DNA from: RGIG5579 sp045602025 | GTDB taxonomy: Bacteria; Bacillota; Clostridia; Oscillospirales; SIG627 | Assembly: GCA_045602025.1 (NCBI GenBank) | Contig: JAZSAT010000011.1 | Location: 1 to 64,000 of the forward strand | Direction: 5' to 3' | Length of the DNA: 64,000 bases | In this document: in pieces, positions 23,963 through 32,129 of the stretch | Position numbering within the stretch: position 1 is the stretch's first letter | Layout of the letters: each line of letters starts with the position of its first letter | Program-made: the position numbers and the translations under genes | The notes under the pieces: generated by a model | Told to the model about the DNA's origin: nothing | The model's database searches: none | The model's input: the letters and a program-made list of their open reading frames with translations, nothing else

Positions 23963-25585
23963 ATGAGAGAACTAAAATTTGACCTTTCTGCCGATTCTTA
24001 TTTGCCTCAAAGTGAATTTGCCGGCTTTGAAGGGGAGCACAATGCAACGCGTGTTATATTGCTTCTTCCGGAGCGTCTGCAGGTGGAGGGTGCTGAATTT
24101 TATATGGTGTTCGAACTTTTAAAAAGTAAGGAAACCATATTTTCCGCACCGCTGATTCCCGAGAGTGGAGCCATAATGCTTGATTTGCCAAAACAGCTGA
24201 TGGTGTCTCCCGGTACAAGCGTTTATGCTGCCGTTTACCAAAGGGTGGGGGAGGATCTTTTGCAGATCGCAAAAACCGGAAAGGTCTTTCTTGAGATCAA
24301 GGAGCCGGAGGACGGCGTTCTGGTGGCCTATTCTGCACAGGGCGGAAGTGCCCCCGGGCTTGTGATCGAAAGCGAGATCAAAGCAAAAAGCACAAATCCC
24401 GTCTCTTCGGATGCCATTTGCCGTGCTTTGGAAAAGCTTGTCTCCAAGGAAGAGATGAAAGGCGAGACAGAAAGGATAGACGAAGAATTTTCAAAACAAG
24501 GCATTCAGATCCGATTTCTTGAAAGTGAAAAGGTGCGGCTTGAAGGTGATATTTCGGCGCTTCGAGGTGAAAAAGAGCTTTTGTCGGCAAAAACTCAGGA
24601 GCTTAGTGAAAAGATTGAAAGCCAAAAAAACGCGCTTCTTGCCAATGCTCTGAATGGATATGTAAAAGGGGGTACGGCTCTTCAGATCGATGATATTTCA
24701 GAGGCGGAGGAGGAGATTTCTGTCAAGCTGTCTGACGGTTACCGCCTTGTGCAGATCTATGAAAATTCACCTTCGGAAATATCGGAAAAAGGGTGTTATA
24801 CCGTTACCGGAATCCTATCACCCGAGCTTGGTGATGATCGCTGGGAGTTTTCGGTTGAAGGCGGAGTATTTTTAATATACCCCGAAGCGAAAAATGTATA
24901 TGAAACGGCAAAGCTTGTTCAGGTCGGAGATCAGCTCCTCCATGATCCAAAAACCGGAAACGGTTTTTGGATGCAAAAGGTCAGCGATCTGTCAGCGGCA
25001 AAGCTTTGGAAATACGGCAAGAACATATTTAACCGAAGTAAAACCGTATGTGCAAAAGGTTATTTGAACTTTTTCGAAACGAAGCAAACCTTCCTAAGCA
25101 TAGACGGCGGCGGTGATCTGAATACGGTGCTTGGAAAATACAAGGATTTTTCGGGAAAGACCATAACCATCTCTTATGATTTTGTTGATTATCAAGGAGA
25201 AAATCCATCCTTTGCAACCATGCTTAAGGTCGGTGATAAGGTTTTGAACATTGATGGAAAGGATGCGAGCTTTTATAAGGCATATAAAGAGGGCGGTGTG
25301 AAGGTTTCGGCCACCTATACCATTCCCGAAAATGACTCTGAAGAAGATTTGATCCTGAGACAGTATGTGGGATATATTACAAAAAACGCCGGCGATTTTG
25401 TTACCCTGGATCATCTACAGGTGGAGATCGGAACCTGTGTCACCGATTTTGAAGAATACAGGAAACCGATCTTATATATTCCGTCGGAAAACGGAGAGGT
25501 GAAGATCCCTGTTTCATCCTCTATGACCACGCTGATGACGGATCTCAGCTTAGGCTCCATCGAAGTACAAAAGGGATATGAATAA
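23963..25585 (+). CDS. Phage baseplate upper protein (BppU)-like / tail-tip protein
   Basis: 540 aa. The N-terminal ~125 residues resemble the BppU_N beta-sandwich (VILLLPERLQVEGAEFYMVF ... PGTSVYAAVYQRV). The motif KSTNPVSSDAICRALEKL at about 140-158 is the NPVxxxAI hinge found in many tailed-phage receptor-binding or baseplate proteins. A coiled coil follows (about 165-225), then a beta-rich C-terminal region typical of carbohydrate-binding tips. Normally this class sits on a complete tail; no other tail genes are near. Confidence 0.7.
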   Translation: MRELKFDLSADSYLPQSEFAGFEGEHNATRVILLLPERLQVEGAEFYMVFELLKSKETIFSAPLIPESGAIMLDLPKQLMVSPGTSVYAAVYQRVGEDLLQIAKTGKVFLEIKEPEDGVLVAYSAQGGSAPGLVIESEIKAKSTNPVSSDAICRALEKLVSKEEMKGETERIDEEFSKQGIQIRFLESEKVRLEGDISALRGEKELLSAKTQELSEKIESQKNALLANALNGYVKGGTALQIDDISEAEEEISVKLSDGYRLVQIYENSPSEISEKGCYTVTGILSPELGDDRWEFSVEGGVFLIYPEAKNVYETAKLVQVGDQLLHDPKTGNGFWMQKVSDLSAAKLWKYGKNIFNRSKTVCAKGYLNFFETKQTFLSIDGGGDLNTVLGKYKDFSGKTITISYDFVDYQGENPSFATMLKVGDKVLNIDGKDASFYKAYKEGGVKVSATYTIPENDSEEDLILRQYVGYITKNAGDFVTLDHLQVEIGTCVTDFEEYRKPILYIPSENGEVKIPVSSSMTTLMTDLSLGSIEVQKGYE

Positions 25586-25637
25586 AACGATTGAGAGAAT
25601 TGAAAAAGCAATTGTATCTTTAGGAGGTAATGTATAA
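25578..25637 (+). CDS. 19-residue ORF bridging the BppU-like and XkdX-like genes
   Basis: MNKTIERIEKAIVSLGGNV. The start overlaps the BppU-like stop codon and the stop overlaps the next ATG (TAATG). The ribosome-binding site of the next gene (GGAGG 25623-25627) lies inside it. It may be a coupling leader rather than a functional peptide. Confidence 0.35.
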   Translation: MNKTIERIEKAIVSLGGNV

Positions 25638-25819
25638 TGTTCAGCTTAAGTTCTTTTATTAAAAATGGACTTTTGAAGGCAATCGGAAAAATGGCGGATT
25701 ATCAGGTGATCTTAAATGCCGCGGGATGGCTGGAAAAGGGCGTCTTGGAGGAAAGCGATCTTGCTGAAATTCAGCATGCGATCGACGAGCAGTATCAGTA
25801 TGATGAAGGGGTGATTTGA
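25637..25819 (+). CDS. XkdX-like small phage tail protein
   Basis: 60 aa. The pattern ADYQVILNAAGWLEKGVLEESDLAEI matches the short XkdX family found just upstream of holin/endolysin genes in Firmicute phages and PBSX-like elements (a residue stretch ending in a W-x-x-x-G-x-L/I-x-x-x-D/E-x-x-E/I pattern). ATG 25637 has GGAGG 9 bases upstream. Function unknown beyond tail association. Confidence 0.65.
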   Translation: MFSLSSFIKNGLLKAIGKMADYQVILNAAGWLEKGVLEESDLAEIQHAIDEQYQYDEGVI

Positions 25820-25820
25820 T

Positions 25821-26582
25821 TTGGCAAAAGTTTTCTTAGGTGTTGGCCACGGCGGGAAGGATCCCGGTGCGGTGGCAAACTCAGTGAGAGAAAAGGATCT
25901 GAATCTTTCCATTGCTCTTTCCTGCAGTGAAGAGCTTTACCGTCACGGTGTGATCGTTTTGATGAGCCGTACGGGAGATGAGGAGGATCCCATCGATCAG
26001 GTGGTAAAAGAGTGTAATGCCTTTTCGCCTGATCTTGCAGTGGATATACACAATAACGCAGGCGGCGGCGATGGGGCGGAGGTGTTTCGGTTTTCCGGAG
26101 GAGGCATATCCCAAACCCTTGGGGAAAATATCATTTCGGAGATCGTTGCCATTGGGCAGAACAGCCGCGGTGTAAAGGTAAGGCTTGGGAATAACGGAAG
26201 GGACTACTATGCATTTGTAAGAGATACTTATGCGCCCGCGGTGATCGTAGAGTGTGCCTTTTTGGATAATGCATCGGACCTTGCGATCATTGATACCGAA
26301 GCGGAAAGAAAGGCGATGGGGATCGCCATTGCCAAGGGGATTCTGAAAACCCTCGGAATTGCCTATGTTTCACCTGAACCTGTGCCGGAGCCGGTACCTG
26401 TGCCCGAACCTGTACCGGAGCCTGAGCCCGAGCCCGAGCCTGTACCCGAGCCTGTACCCGAGCCTGTACCGACTCCTTCCGATCCGATTTTGATTCCCGA
26501 TGAGAAAGCACTTTCTTTTTGGAAGACGGTTTTGGGGAGGCTTAAGGCTGTGATCGACTGGTTTTTCCGTAAATTGGATTAA
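25821..26582 (+). CDS. N-acetylmuramoyl-L-alanine amidase (Amidase_3), phage-type endolysin
   Basis: 253 aa. Cleaves the amide between MurNAc and the stem peptide. Zinc and catalytic elements: GHGGKDPGAVAN (His), SIALSCSEEL (the Glu further along), SVDIHNNAGG-like VDIHNNAGGGDGAEVF (second His) and VIVECAFLDNASD (catalytic Glu). A Pro-Glu-Val-Pro linker (about 12 repeats, residues 190-228) leads to a short C-terminal hydrophobic/basic tail, WKTVLGRLKAVIDWFFRKLD, that may touch the membrane. TTG 25821 was chosen on the basis of GGGGTG 7 bases upstream; no export signal, as expected for a holin-dependent lysin. Confidence 0.88.
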   Translation: MAKVFLGVGHGGKDPGAVANSVREKDLNLSIALSCSEELYRHGVIVLMSRTGDEEDPIDQVVKECNAFSPDLAVDIHNNAGGGDGAEVFRFSGGGISQTLGENIISEIVAIGQNSRGVKVRLGNNGRDYYAFVRDTYAPAVIVECAFLDNASDLAIIDTEAERKAMGIAIAKGILKTLGIAYVSPEPVPEPVPVPEPVPEPEPEPEPVPEPVPEPVPTPSDPILIPDEKALSFWKTVLGRLKAVIDWFFRKLD

Positions 26583-26588
26583 AAAAAG

Positions 26589-26616
26589 AAGCTCTGCCAT
26601 CGGCAGGGCTTTTTTG
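26589..26616 (+). terminator. Terminator of the phage lysis cassette
   Basis: 10-bp stem AAGCTCTGCC / GGCAGGGCTT (one G-U), 3-base loop, then T-tract. Confidence 0.85.
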
Positions 26617-26682
26617 CTTGAGCTTTTGATAAGAAAAACGGCAAAAAACCTGTTATTTCAAGGGAAAAAGTTGTGATCCTCC

Positions 26683-26711
26683 TTGACTTTACCACTTTGG
26701 TGTGATAATAT
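26683..26711 (+). promoter_or_regulatory. Promoter of the histidine operon
   Basis: TTGACT, 17 bases, TAATAT, located 31 bases before ATG 26742. Confidence 0.75.
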
Positions 26712-26718
26712 GGTAAAG
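26687..26718 (+). promoter_or_regulatory. Probable operator for the YerC/TrpR-like regulator
   Basis: Perfect inverted repeat CTTTACCA (26687-26694) / TGGTAAAG (26711-26718) straddling the -35 and -10 elements, with an inner ACCA-N3-TGGT. The first gene of the operon encodes a TrpR-fold protein, so autoregulation is likely. Confidence 0.6.
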
Positions 26719-26741
26719 AGATTTTGAGTGAGGTGAAAAAT

Positions 26742-27038
26742 ATGCATAAACTCCGTTCCGAATCTGTGGACCGCTTGTTTCAGAGTATTCTGAATTTGCA
26801 GTCTTTGGATGAGTGCTATGATTTTTTTGAAGATCTTTGTACGATCAAGGAAATTTTGGATATGTCGCAGAGACTGGATACCGCTTTGCTTCTTTCTCAG
26901 GGGCTCAGCTACCAAAAAATCGCAGAGCAGGTTGCTGTGAGCAGTGCTACCATCGGCAGAGTCAGCAAATGCTTGAATTACGGTAGCGGCGGATATAAAA
27001 AAGCAATTGAAAAGCTGAATTTATCGGAGGAAAAATGA
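26742..27038 (+). CDS. YerC/YecD-family TrpR-like regulator of histidine biosynthesis
   Basis: 98 aa from ATG 26742 (an in-frame codon at 26724 is also possible). A TrpR-type helix-turn-helix lies at about residues 45-85: SQRLDTALLLSQGLSYQKIA, then VAVSSATIGRVSKCLNYG. In Firmicutes this family is commonly the first gene of the his operon and is thought to repress it. Here it overlaps hisZG by 4 bases and lies downstream of an inverted repeat that spans the promoter. Confidence 0.85.
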   Translation: MHKLRSESVDRLFQSILNLQSLDECYDFFEDLCTIKEILDMSQRLDTALLLSQGLSYQKIAEQVAVSSATIGRVSKCLNYGSGGYKKAIEKLNLSEEK

Positions 27039-28585
27039 TAGAGGCATCTTTTAGTCTTCAGGAAAAAGTAATGTTCGATTTGCGAGAGCTTTATCGCAAC
27101 AACGGATATGCTCATTATAAAATGAGTAAATTTGAGGAGTATGACCTGTATGCAAAAAACAAGGACTTTCTCATTTCCGACAGTGTGATTACTTTTACCG
27201 ATACCAACGGGAAGCTGATGGCACTCAAGCCTGATGTGACCCTTTCCATTATAAAAAATATTAAGGATAAAAACGACGGCGTTCAAAAACTTTTTTACAA
27301 CGAAAATGTTTACCGTATCTCCAAAGGGACTCGCAATTATAAGGAGCTTATGCAGGTGGGCCTTGAATGTATGGGCGATGTAAAAAAGGAAGATCTTTGT
27401 CAGGTGATCCGCCTTGCAGCGGAAAGTTTGAAGAAGATTTCAAAGAGCTGTGTTTTATTGATTACGGATCTGGATCTTCTCACCGCTGTGATCGGTGAAG
27501 CAGAAAATGCAGACACAGAAGAGATCTTTCGCTGTGTAGAAGAAAAGAACGAAGCGGAGCTGAAGAAAATACTTCCCGAAAAATCCTATCGGATCCTTCA
27601 AAGCCTGATCCGTTCTTCCGGCAAAGCGACAGAGGTTTTGCCGAATCTGATCGCTTCTCTTGACGATCTTTTGGATACCGCTCCTTTGAAAAAGCTTTCG
27701 GAAATGATTCTGTCCATTGAGGATGCAGCGCTTCAGGATATGATCCGTGTGGATTTTTCCGTTGTCAGTGATATCAACTACTACAACGGCATTGTGTTCA
27801 AAGGCTTTGTGGAAGGGGTTCCTTCCGCGGTGCTCTCCGGCGGCCAGTATAATAAACTGATGAAAAAAATGAAGCATACCGGTGATGCCGTAGGTTTTGC
27901 GGTATATTTGGATATGCTGGATATGGCACCTGTTGTACAGGAGGATGAGAAAAAGTTTTTGAATGTGGCACTTCCCAAGGGAAGACTTGGTGAAAAAGTG
28001 TATGCCATGTTTGAAAAAGCCGGCTTTTCTTGCCCTTCCATCAAGGAAAACAGCAGAAAATTGATCTTTGAGAATCCTGCGGTAGGTGTGCGTTATTTTT
28101 GGGTGAAGCCGTCGGATGTTGCCATTTATGTAGAACGAGGCGCGGCAGATGTGGGCGTTGTGGGCAAGGATATTCTTTTGGAGTATCAGCCTGAGGTATA
28201 TGAGCTTCTTGATCTCGGCATCGGAAAATGCCGTATGGCAGTTGCCGCAAAGAAGGATTTTTGTGACAATACAGACAGAGCACTTCGGGTTGCCACCAAG
28301 TTTTCCGGTATTGCTCAGGACTATTATCTTTCCAAAGGAAGAGATATCGATATTATCCACCTGAACGGCTCCATTGAGATCGCTCCTATTTTGGGACTTT
28401 CCGATGTGATCGTGGATATTGTGGAAACAGGAACCACCCTGAAGGAAAATGATCTGGAGGTATTCGAGACCATTGTTCCCATCAGCGCAAGGCTGATCGC
28501 CAATAAAACAAGCTTTCAGTTTAAAGAAAAGAAGCTTATGCAGCTGAAAGAACATCTTGCAGCCCAGACGGAGGCGGAGAAATGA
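27035..28585 (+). CDS. hisZG: HisZ-HisG fusion: ATP phosphoribosyltransferase, regulatory plus catalytic domains
   Basis: 516 aa, first step of histidine synthesis (ATP + PRPP). Residues about 1-302 form a HisZ, the histidyl-tRNA-synthetase-like regulatory subunit: FEEYDLYAKNKDFL, MALKPDVTLSIIKNI, YYNGIVFKGFVEG. Residues about 308-516 form a short-form HisG: NVALPKGRLGEKVY, GAADVGVVGKDIL, the PRPP loop IVDIVETGTTLKEN. Normally these are two polypeptides that form a hetero-octamer. Here they are one open frame with no internal stop and a short charged linker (about VVQEDEKKF). Overlaps at both ends indicate translational coupling. Confidence 0.95.
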   Translation: MIEASFSLQEKVMFDLRELYRNNGYAHYKMSKFEEYDLYAKNKDFLISDSVITFTDTNGKLMALKPDVTLSIIKNIKDKNDGVQKLFYNENVYRISKGTRNYKELMQVGLECMGDVKKEDLCQVIRLAAESLKKISKSCVLLITDLDLLTAVIGEAENADTEEIFRCVEEKNEAELKKILPEKSYRILQSLIRSSGKATEVLPNLIASLDDLLDTAPLKKLSEMILSIEDAALQDMIRVDFSVVSDINYYNGIVFKGFVEGVPSAVLSGGQYNKLMKKMKHTGDAVGFAVYLDMLDMAPVVQEDEKKFLNVALPKGRLGEKVYAMFEKAGFSCPSIKENSRKLIFENPAVGVRYFWVKPSDVAIYVERGAADVGVVGKDILLEYQPEVYELLDLGIGKCRMAVAAKKDFCDNTDRALRVATKFSGIAQDYYLSKGRDIDIIHLNGSIEIAPILGLSDVIVDIVETGTTLKENDLEVFETIVPISARLIANKTSFQFKEKKLMQLKEHLAAQTEAEK

Positions 28586-29859
28586 TAAAAATCTTGAAAT
28601 TTTCCGAGGTGAAGGCAGAAGAGGTTTTTGCCAGAGCAGAGAACTCACTGAATGTGTCCGAGATCGTTTCGGAAATTATTGCAAATGTAAGAAAATACGG
28701 GGACAAGGCACTGTTTGAATACTGCGAAAAATTCGACGGTGCAAGGCTGGATGCGCTTCAGGTTACCCCGCGTGAGATCGAAGAGGCGATGGAGTGTGTT
28801 GAGCCTCGCTTTTTGGAGGTCTTGAAAAAGGCGGCGGAAAACATTCGCCTGTTTCACGAAAAGCAGCGTCGGGAAGGTTTTTCCTTTGAGAAAAAAGACG
28901 GTGTTATTTTAGGACAGAAGATCATTCCCGTATCCCGTGCGGGCCTTTATGTGCCCGGCGGAACGGCAGCCTATCCCTCCACCGTTTTGATGGATTCTAT
29001 CCCTGCAAAAATCGCAGGCTGTCAGGAAGTGGTTATGGTGACCCCTCCCGGAAAAGACGGTAAGATCAATCCTGTTATTTTAGCGGCGGCAGGCATTGCA
29101 GGTGTGGATAAGATCTTCAAGATCGGCGGGGCTCAGGCCATTGCTGCCCTCGCTTACGGAACCGAAAGTGTTCCCAAGGTGGATAAGATCGTGGGACCCG
29201 GAAACGCCTTTGTGGCAGAGGCAAAAAAGCAGGTGTTCGGTACCGTTTCTATTGATATGATCGCAGGCCCCAGCGAAATTCTTATTGTGGCAGACGGCAA
29301 GACCGATCCCCGCCACGCGGCGGCTGATCTTTTGAGTCAGGCAGAGCACGATAAGCTTGCCAGCGCGGTTCTGGTAACCGATTCCATGGATCTTGCGCAG
29401 AAGGTAAGAGAAGAGCTCGAAAAACAGATCGCGCTTCTCCCACGCGCGGAGATCGCAAGAGCTTCCATTGATAACAACGGCAAGATCATTGTGGCAGATG
29501 ACTTAAAAAATGCCATCGACATTGCCAACAAGATTGCGCCGGAGCATTTGGAGCTTCTCCTTGACAACCCCTTTGACTGGCTTGACAGTATCCGTCATGC
29601 AGGCTCTGTTTTTATGGGCCGATATTGCCCCGAGGCTCTCGGAGACTATCTTGCAGGCCCCAACCATACTCTGCCTACCAGCGGAACCGCAAGATTTTCA
29701 AGTCCCTTGTCGGTAGACGATTTTGTTAAAAAAACACAGTTTATTTATTATACGGAAGAAGCCCTGGCAAAAACCTATGAGGATGTGGCGTATTTTGCCG
29801 AAAAAGAAGGACTTTCCGCTCACGCAAGAAGCGCGGTGGTCCGATTGGAGGACAAGTGA
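28582..29859 (+). CDS. hisD: Histidinol dehydrogenase
   Basis: 425 aa, NAD-dependent oxidation of histidinol to histidine, the last two steps. Zn and active-site segments are seen: PGGTAAYPSTVLM, GPGNAFVAEAKKQVFG, IDMIAGPSEILI, LLSQAEHD and the C-terminal GDYLAGPNHTLPT. It overlaps hisZG by 4 bases. Confidence 0.97.
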   Translation: MIKILKFSEVKAEEVFARAENSLNVSEIVSEIIANVRKYGDKALFEYCEKFDGARLDALQVTPREIEEAMECVEPRFLEVLKKAAENIRLFHEKQRREGFSFEKKDGVILGQKIIPVSRAGLYVPGGTAAYPSTVLMDSIPAKIAGCQEVVMVTPPGKDGKINPVILAAAGIAGVDKIFKIGGAQAIAALAYGTESVPKVDKIVGPGNAFVAEAKKQVFGTVSIDMIAGPSEILIVADGKTDPRHAAADLLSQAEHDKLASAVLVTDSMDLAQKVREELEKQIALLPRAEIARASIDNNGKIIVADDLKNAIDIANKIAPEHLELLLDNPFDWLDSIRHAGSVFMGRYCPEALGDYLAGPNHTLPTSGTARFSSPLSVDDFVKKTQFIYYTEEALAKTYEDVAYFAEKEGLSAHARSAVVRLEDK

Positions 29860-29860
29860 A

Positions 29861-30925
29861 GTGAGTCGTTTTTTCAGCGAGAAGTTTGAAAAATTAACTC
29901 CCTATACCCCCGGAGAACAGCCGAGGGATATGAAATATATTAAGCTCAATACCAACGAGTCGCCCTATCCCCCTTCTAAAAAGGGACAGAAATTGGCGGC
30001 CGAGGAAGCCAAAAAGCTTCAGCTTTATTCCGATCCCGCATGCAGAAGCTTGGTGAAGGAAGGAGCGCGGGCGTTTGGGGTAAAGGAAGAGGAGATCATT
30101 TTTACCAACGGATCGGATGAGGTTTTGAATTTTGCCTTCATGGCATTTTGCGATGAAAAAACTCCTGCCCTCTTTCCCGATATTACCTACGGTTTTTATA
30201 AGGTATTTGCGCAGCTGAACGGTGTTCCTTACAGGGAGATTCCCTTGAAGGAGGATTTTACTGTTCCTGTGGAAGCTTTTCTCGGACAGAAAAGTACGGT
30301 ATTTCTTGCCAATCCCAATGCACCCACGGGGCTTTCCCTTAAAGCGGAGGAGATCGAAAGGATCTTGCAGTCAAATCCGGACAATGTGGTGGTTATCGAT
30401 GAAGCGTATGTGGATTTCGGCGGTGAAAGTGTAATCCCTTTGATCCGAAAGTACGACAATCTTTTGGTCACGGGAACCTTTTCCAAATCCCGCTCTCTGG
30501 CGGGAGGAAGACTTGGCTTCGGCATTGCATCAAGCAGCCTGATCCGGGATCTGAATACCATAAGGTTTTCTACAAACCCGTACAATGTAAACCGTATGAC
30601 CATGGCCTTTGGCGTAGGAACCCTGCAGGACGAAGCGTATGTAAGAAAAAACTGCGAAGAGATCCAAAAAACAAGGGAATGGGTCTGTGAAAAAATGAAA
30701 GCCATGGGCTTTAGCATGACCGATTCCAAAGCCAACTTCATTTTCGCAAGGCATCAAGCGGCAGACGGTAAAAAAATATATTTAGGCCTAAAAGAAAAAG
30801 GTGTTCTGGTTCGCCATTTTGATACACCGAGACTTTCCCCCTATAACCGCATTACCGTGGGAAGTTATGAGGAAATGGTGATCTTTTTGGAAAAACTGGA
30901 AGAAGTATTGGAGGATTTAAAATGA
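29861..30925 (+). CDS. hisC: Histidinol-phosphate aminotransferase
   Basis: 354 aa PLP enzyme converting imidazole-acetol phosphate to histidinol phosphate. Motifs: KLNTNESPYPPS, NGSDEVLNFAFMAF, DEAYVDFGGES and the PLP lysine in TFSKSRSLAGGRLGFGI. The GTG at 29861, just after the hisD stop, was chosen because GGAGG (29847-29851) is 9 bases upstream; a longer frame runs back into hisD without a ribosome-binding site. Confidence 0.95.
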   Translation: MSRFFSEKFEKLTPYTPGEQPRDMKYIKLNTNESPYPPSKKGQKLAAEEAKKLQLYSDPACRSLVKEGARAFGVKEEEIIFTNGSDEVLNFAFMAFCDEKTPALFPDITYGFYKVFAQLNGVPYREIPLKEDFTVPVEAFLGQKSTVFLANPNAPTGLSLKAEEIERILQSNPDNVVVIDEAYVDFGGESVIPLIRKYDNLLVTGTFSKSRSLAGGRLGFGIASSSLIRDLNTIRFSTNPYNVNRMTMAFGVGTLQDEAYVRKNCEEIQKTREWVCEKMKAMGFSMTDSKANFIFARHQAADGKKIYLGLKEKGVLVRHFDTPRLSPYNRITVGSYEEMVIFLEKLEEVLEDLK

Positions 30926-31509
30926 GAAGTGCAACGATCGAGCGTAAAACAGGTGAAACGGAGATTTTGCTGACCCTGAATCTTGACGGAAAAGGAGAAA
31001 GCAAGATTCAGACCGGGTGCGGTTTTCTGGACCATATGCTGACTCTTTTTGCAAAGCACGGCAGATTCGATCTTGCTGTTTCCTGTAAGGGAGATACCCA
31101 GGTGGACGATCATCACACCGTGGAGGATATCGGTATTGCCTTGGGCAAGGCTTTTCAGGAGGCGCTTGGCGAAAAGAGAGGGATTTTACGCTACGGCAAT
31201 ATGATCCTTCCTATGGATGAAGCATTGATCCTTGCTGCCGTTGATCTTTCCGGCAGAGGACATTTAAGCTATTCCCTTGAAATTCCAATGGAGAAGGTAG
31301 GCACCTTTGATACAGAGCTTGTAGAAGAATTTTGGCTTGGCTTTGTAAGAAACGGAAGCCTTACCCTGCACATTCAAAAGCTTGCGGGAACCAATTCTCA
31401 CCACATTATCGAAGGGGCATTCAAATCGGTGGCTCGCTCTCTGCGCAGTGCAGTCTCTATCGATCCGTCCTTTGCCGATGATATTATGTCCACAAAGGGT
31501 GTTCTGTAA
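30922..31509 (+). CDS. hisB: Imidazoleglycerol-phosphate dehydratase
   Basis: 195 aa Mn-dependent dehydratase. The twin metal motifs DHMLTLFAKH and DDHHTVEDIGI, and their second set SHHIIEGAFKSVARSL, are present. It is the monofunctional form: no HAD histidinol-phosphatase domain is fused to it, which matters for the missing phosphatase step. It overlaps hisC by 4 bases and hisH by 1. Confidence 0.97.
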   Translation: MRSATIERKTGETEILLTLNLDGKGESKIQTGCGFLDHMLTLFAKHGRFDLAVSCKGDTQVDDHHTVEDIGIALGKAFQEALGEKRGILRYGNMILPMDEALILAAVDLSGRGHLSYSLEIPMEKVGTFDTELVEEFWLGFVRNGSLTLHIQKLAGTNSHHIIEGAFKSVARSLRSAVSIDPSFADDIMSTKGVL

Positions 31510-32129
31510 TGATTGCGATTATTGACTACGGCGTAGGAAATCTCTTTTCCCTTTGTTCTTCCTTGAAAAAGATCGGTGCGGAAAGCATTGTCACCTCTGA
31601 CCCTGACGACATCCGAAAAGCGGATAAATTGATCCTGCCCGGTGTGGGAGCCTTTTCCGATGCCGTAAAAAAGCTTCGGGAGACGGGGCTTGATCTTGTT
31701 GTAAAAGAGGAAGCGAAAAAAGGCAAGGACCTGATGGGAATTTGCCTCGGTATGCAGATGCTTTTTGAAAAAAGCTTCGAGTTTGGCGAATATGACGGAC
31801 TTGGGCTTCTTCGCGGCAGTGTTGTTCCTATGAAAGGGGTCATTCCCGAGGAACTGAAGGTTCCTCATATTGGCTGGAACGGACTTCATTTTTCTAAAAA
31901 AAGCAAGCTCCTTCGCAATATTAAGGAAGGAGACTGTGTGTATTTTGTTCATTCCTTTTATGCCGAAAACTGCGAGGACAGCGTGGTTGCAACCGCCGAA
32001 TACGGAAAGGAATTGACGGCGGCGGTGGAACAAGGAAATATTTACGGTTGTCAGTTTCATCCGGAAAAAAGCGGTGAGGTAGGTCTTGCCATTTTGCGCG
32101 CCTTTTGCGAGGGGGAGGAAGAAAAATGA
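31509..32129 (+). CDS. hisH: Imidazole glycerol phosphate synthase glutaminase subunit
   Basis: 206 aa class I glutamine amidotransferase that feeds ammonia to HisF. The nucleophile Cys is in MGICLGMQML and the His/Glu pair in YGCQFHPEKSG. The oxyanion segment LPGVGAFSDAV is present. The stop overlaps the hisA start (ATGA). Confidence 0.97.
   Translation: MIAIIDYGVGNLFSLCSSLKKIGAESIVTSDPDDIRKADKLILPGVGAFSDAVKKLRETGLDLVVKEEAKKGKDLMGICLGMQMLFEKSFEFGEYDGLGLLRGSVVPMKGVIPEELKVPHIGWNGLHFSKKSKLLRNIKEGDCVYFVHSFYAENCEDSVVATAEYGKELTAAVEQGNIYGCQFHPEKSGEVGLAILRAFCEGEEEK

Noticed and set aside
26370..26480. Pro-Glu-Val-Pro repeat as a mobile or microsatellite element
   Set aside because: It is an in-frame linker inside the amidase, as is usual between catalytic and tail domains; length variation is possible but nothing marks it as mobile.
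27455..28648. Minus-strand open frame of 397 codons opposite hisZG
   Set aside because: It covers the HisZ-HisG fusion region but shows no motif and no start signal; shadow frame.
29723..29861. N-terminal extension of HisC into hisD
   Set aside because: It would need an internal start without a ribosome-binding site; GTG 29861 has a good one and matches the family start.
30922..31509. Bifunctional HisB that would supply histidinol phosphatase
   Set aside because: Only the dehydratase domain is present (195 aa); there is no HAD motif at the N-terminus.
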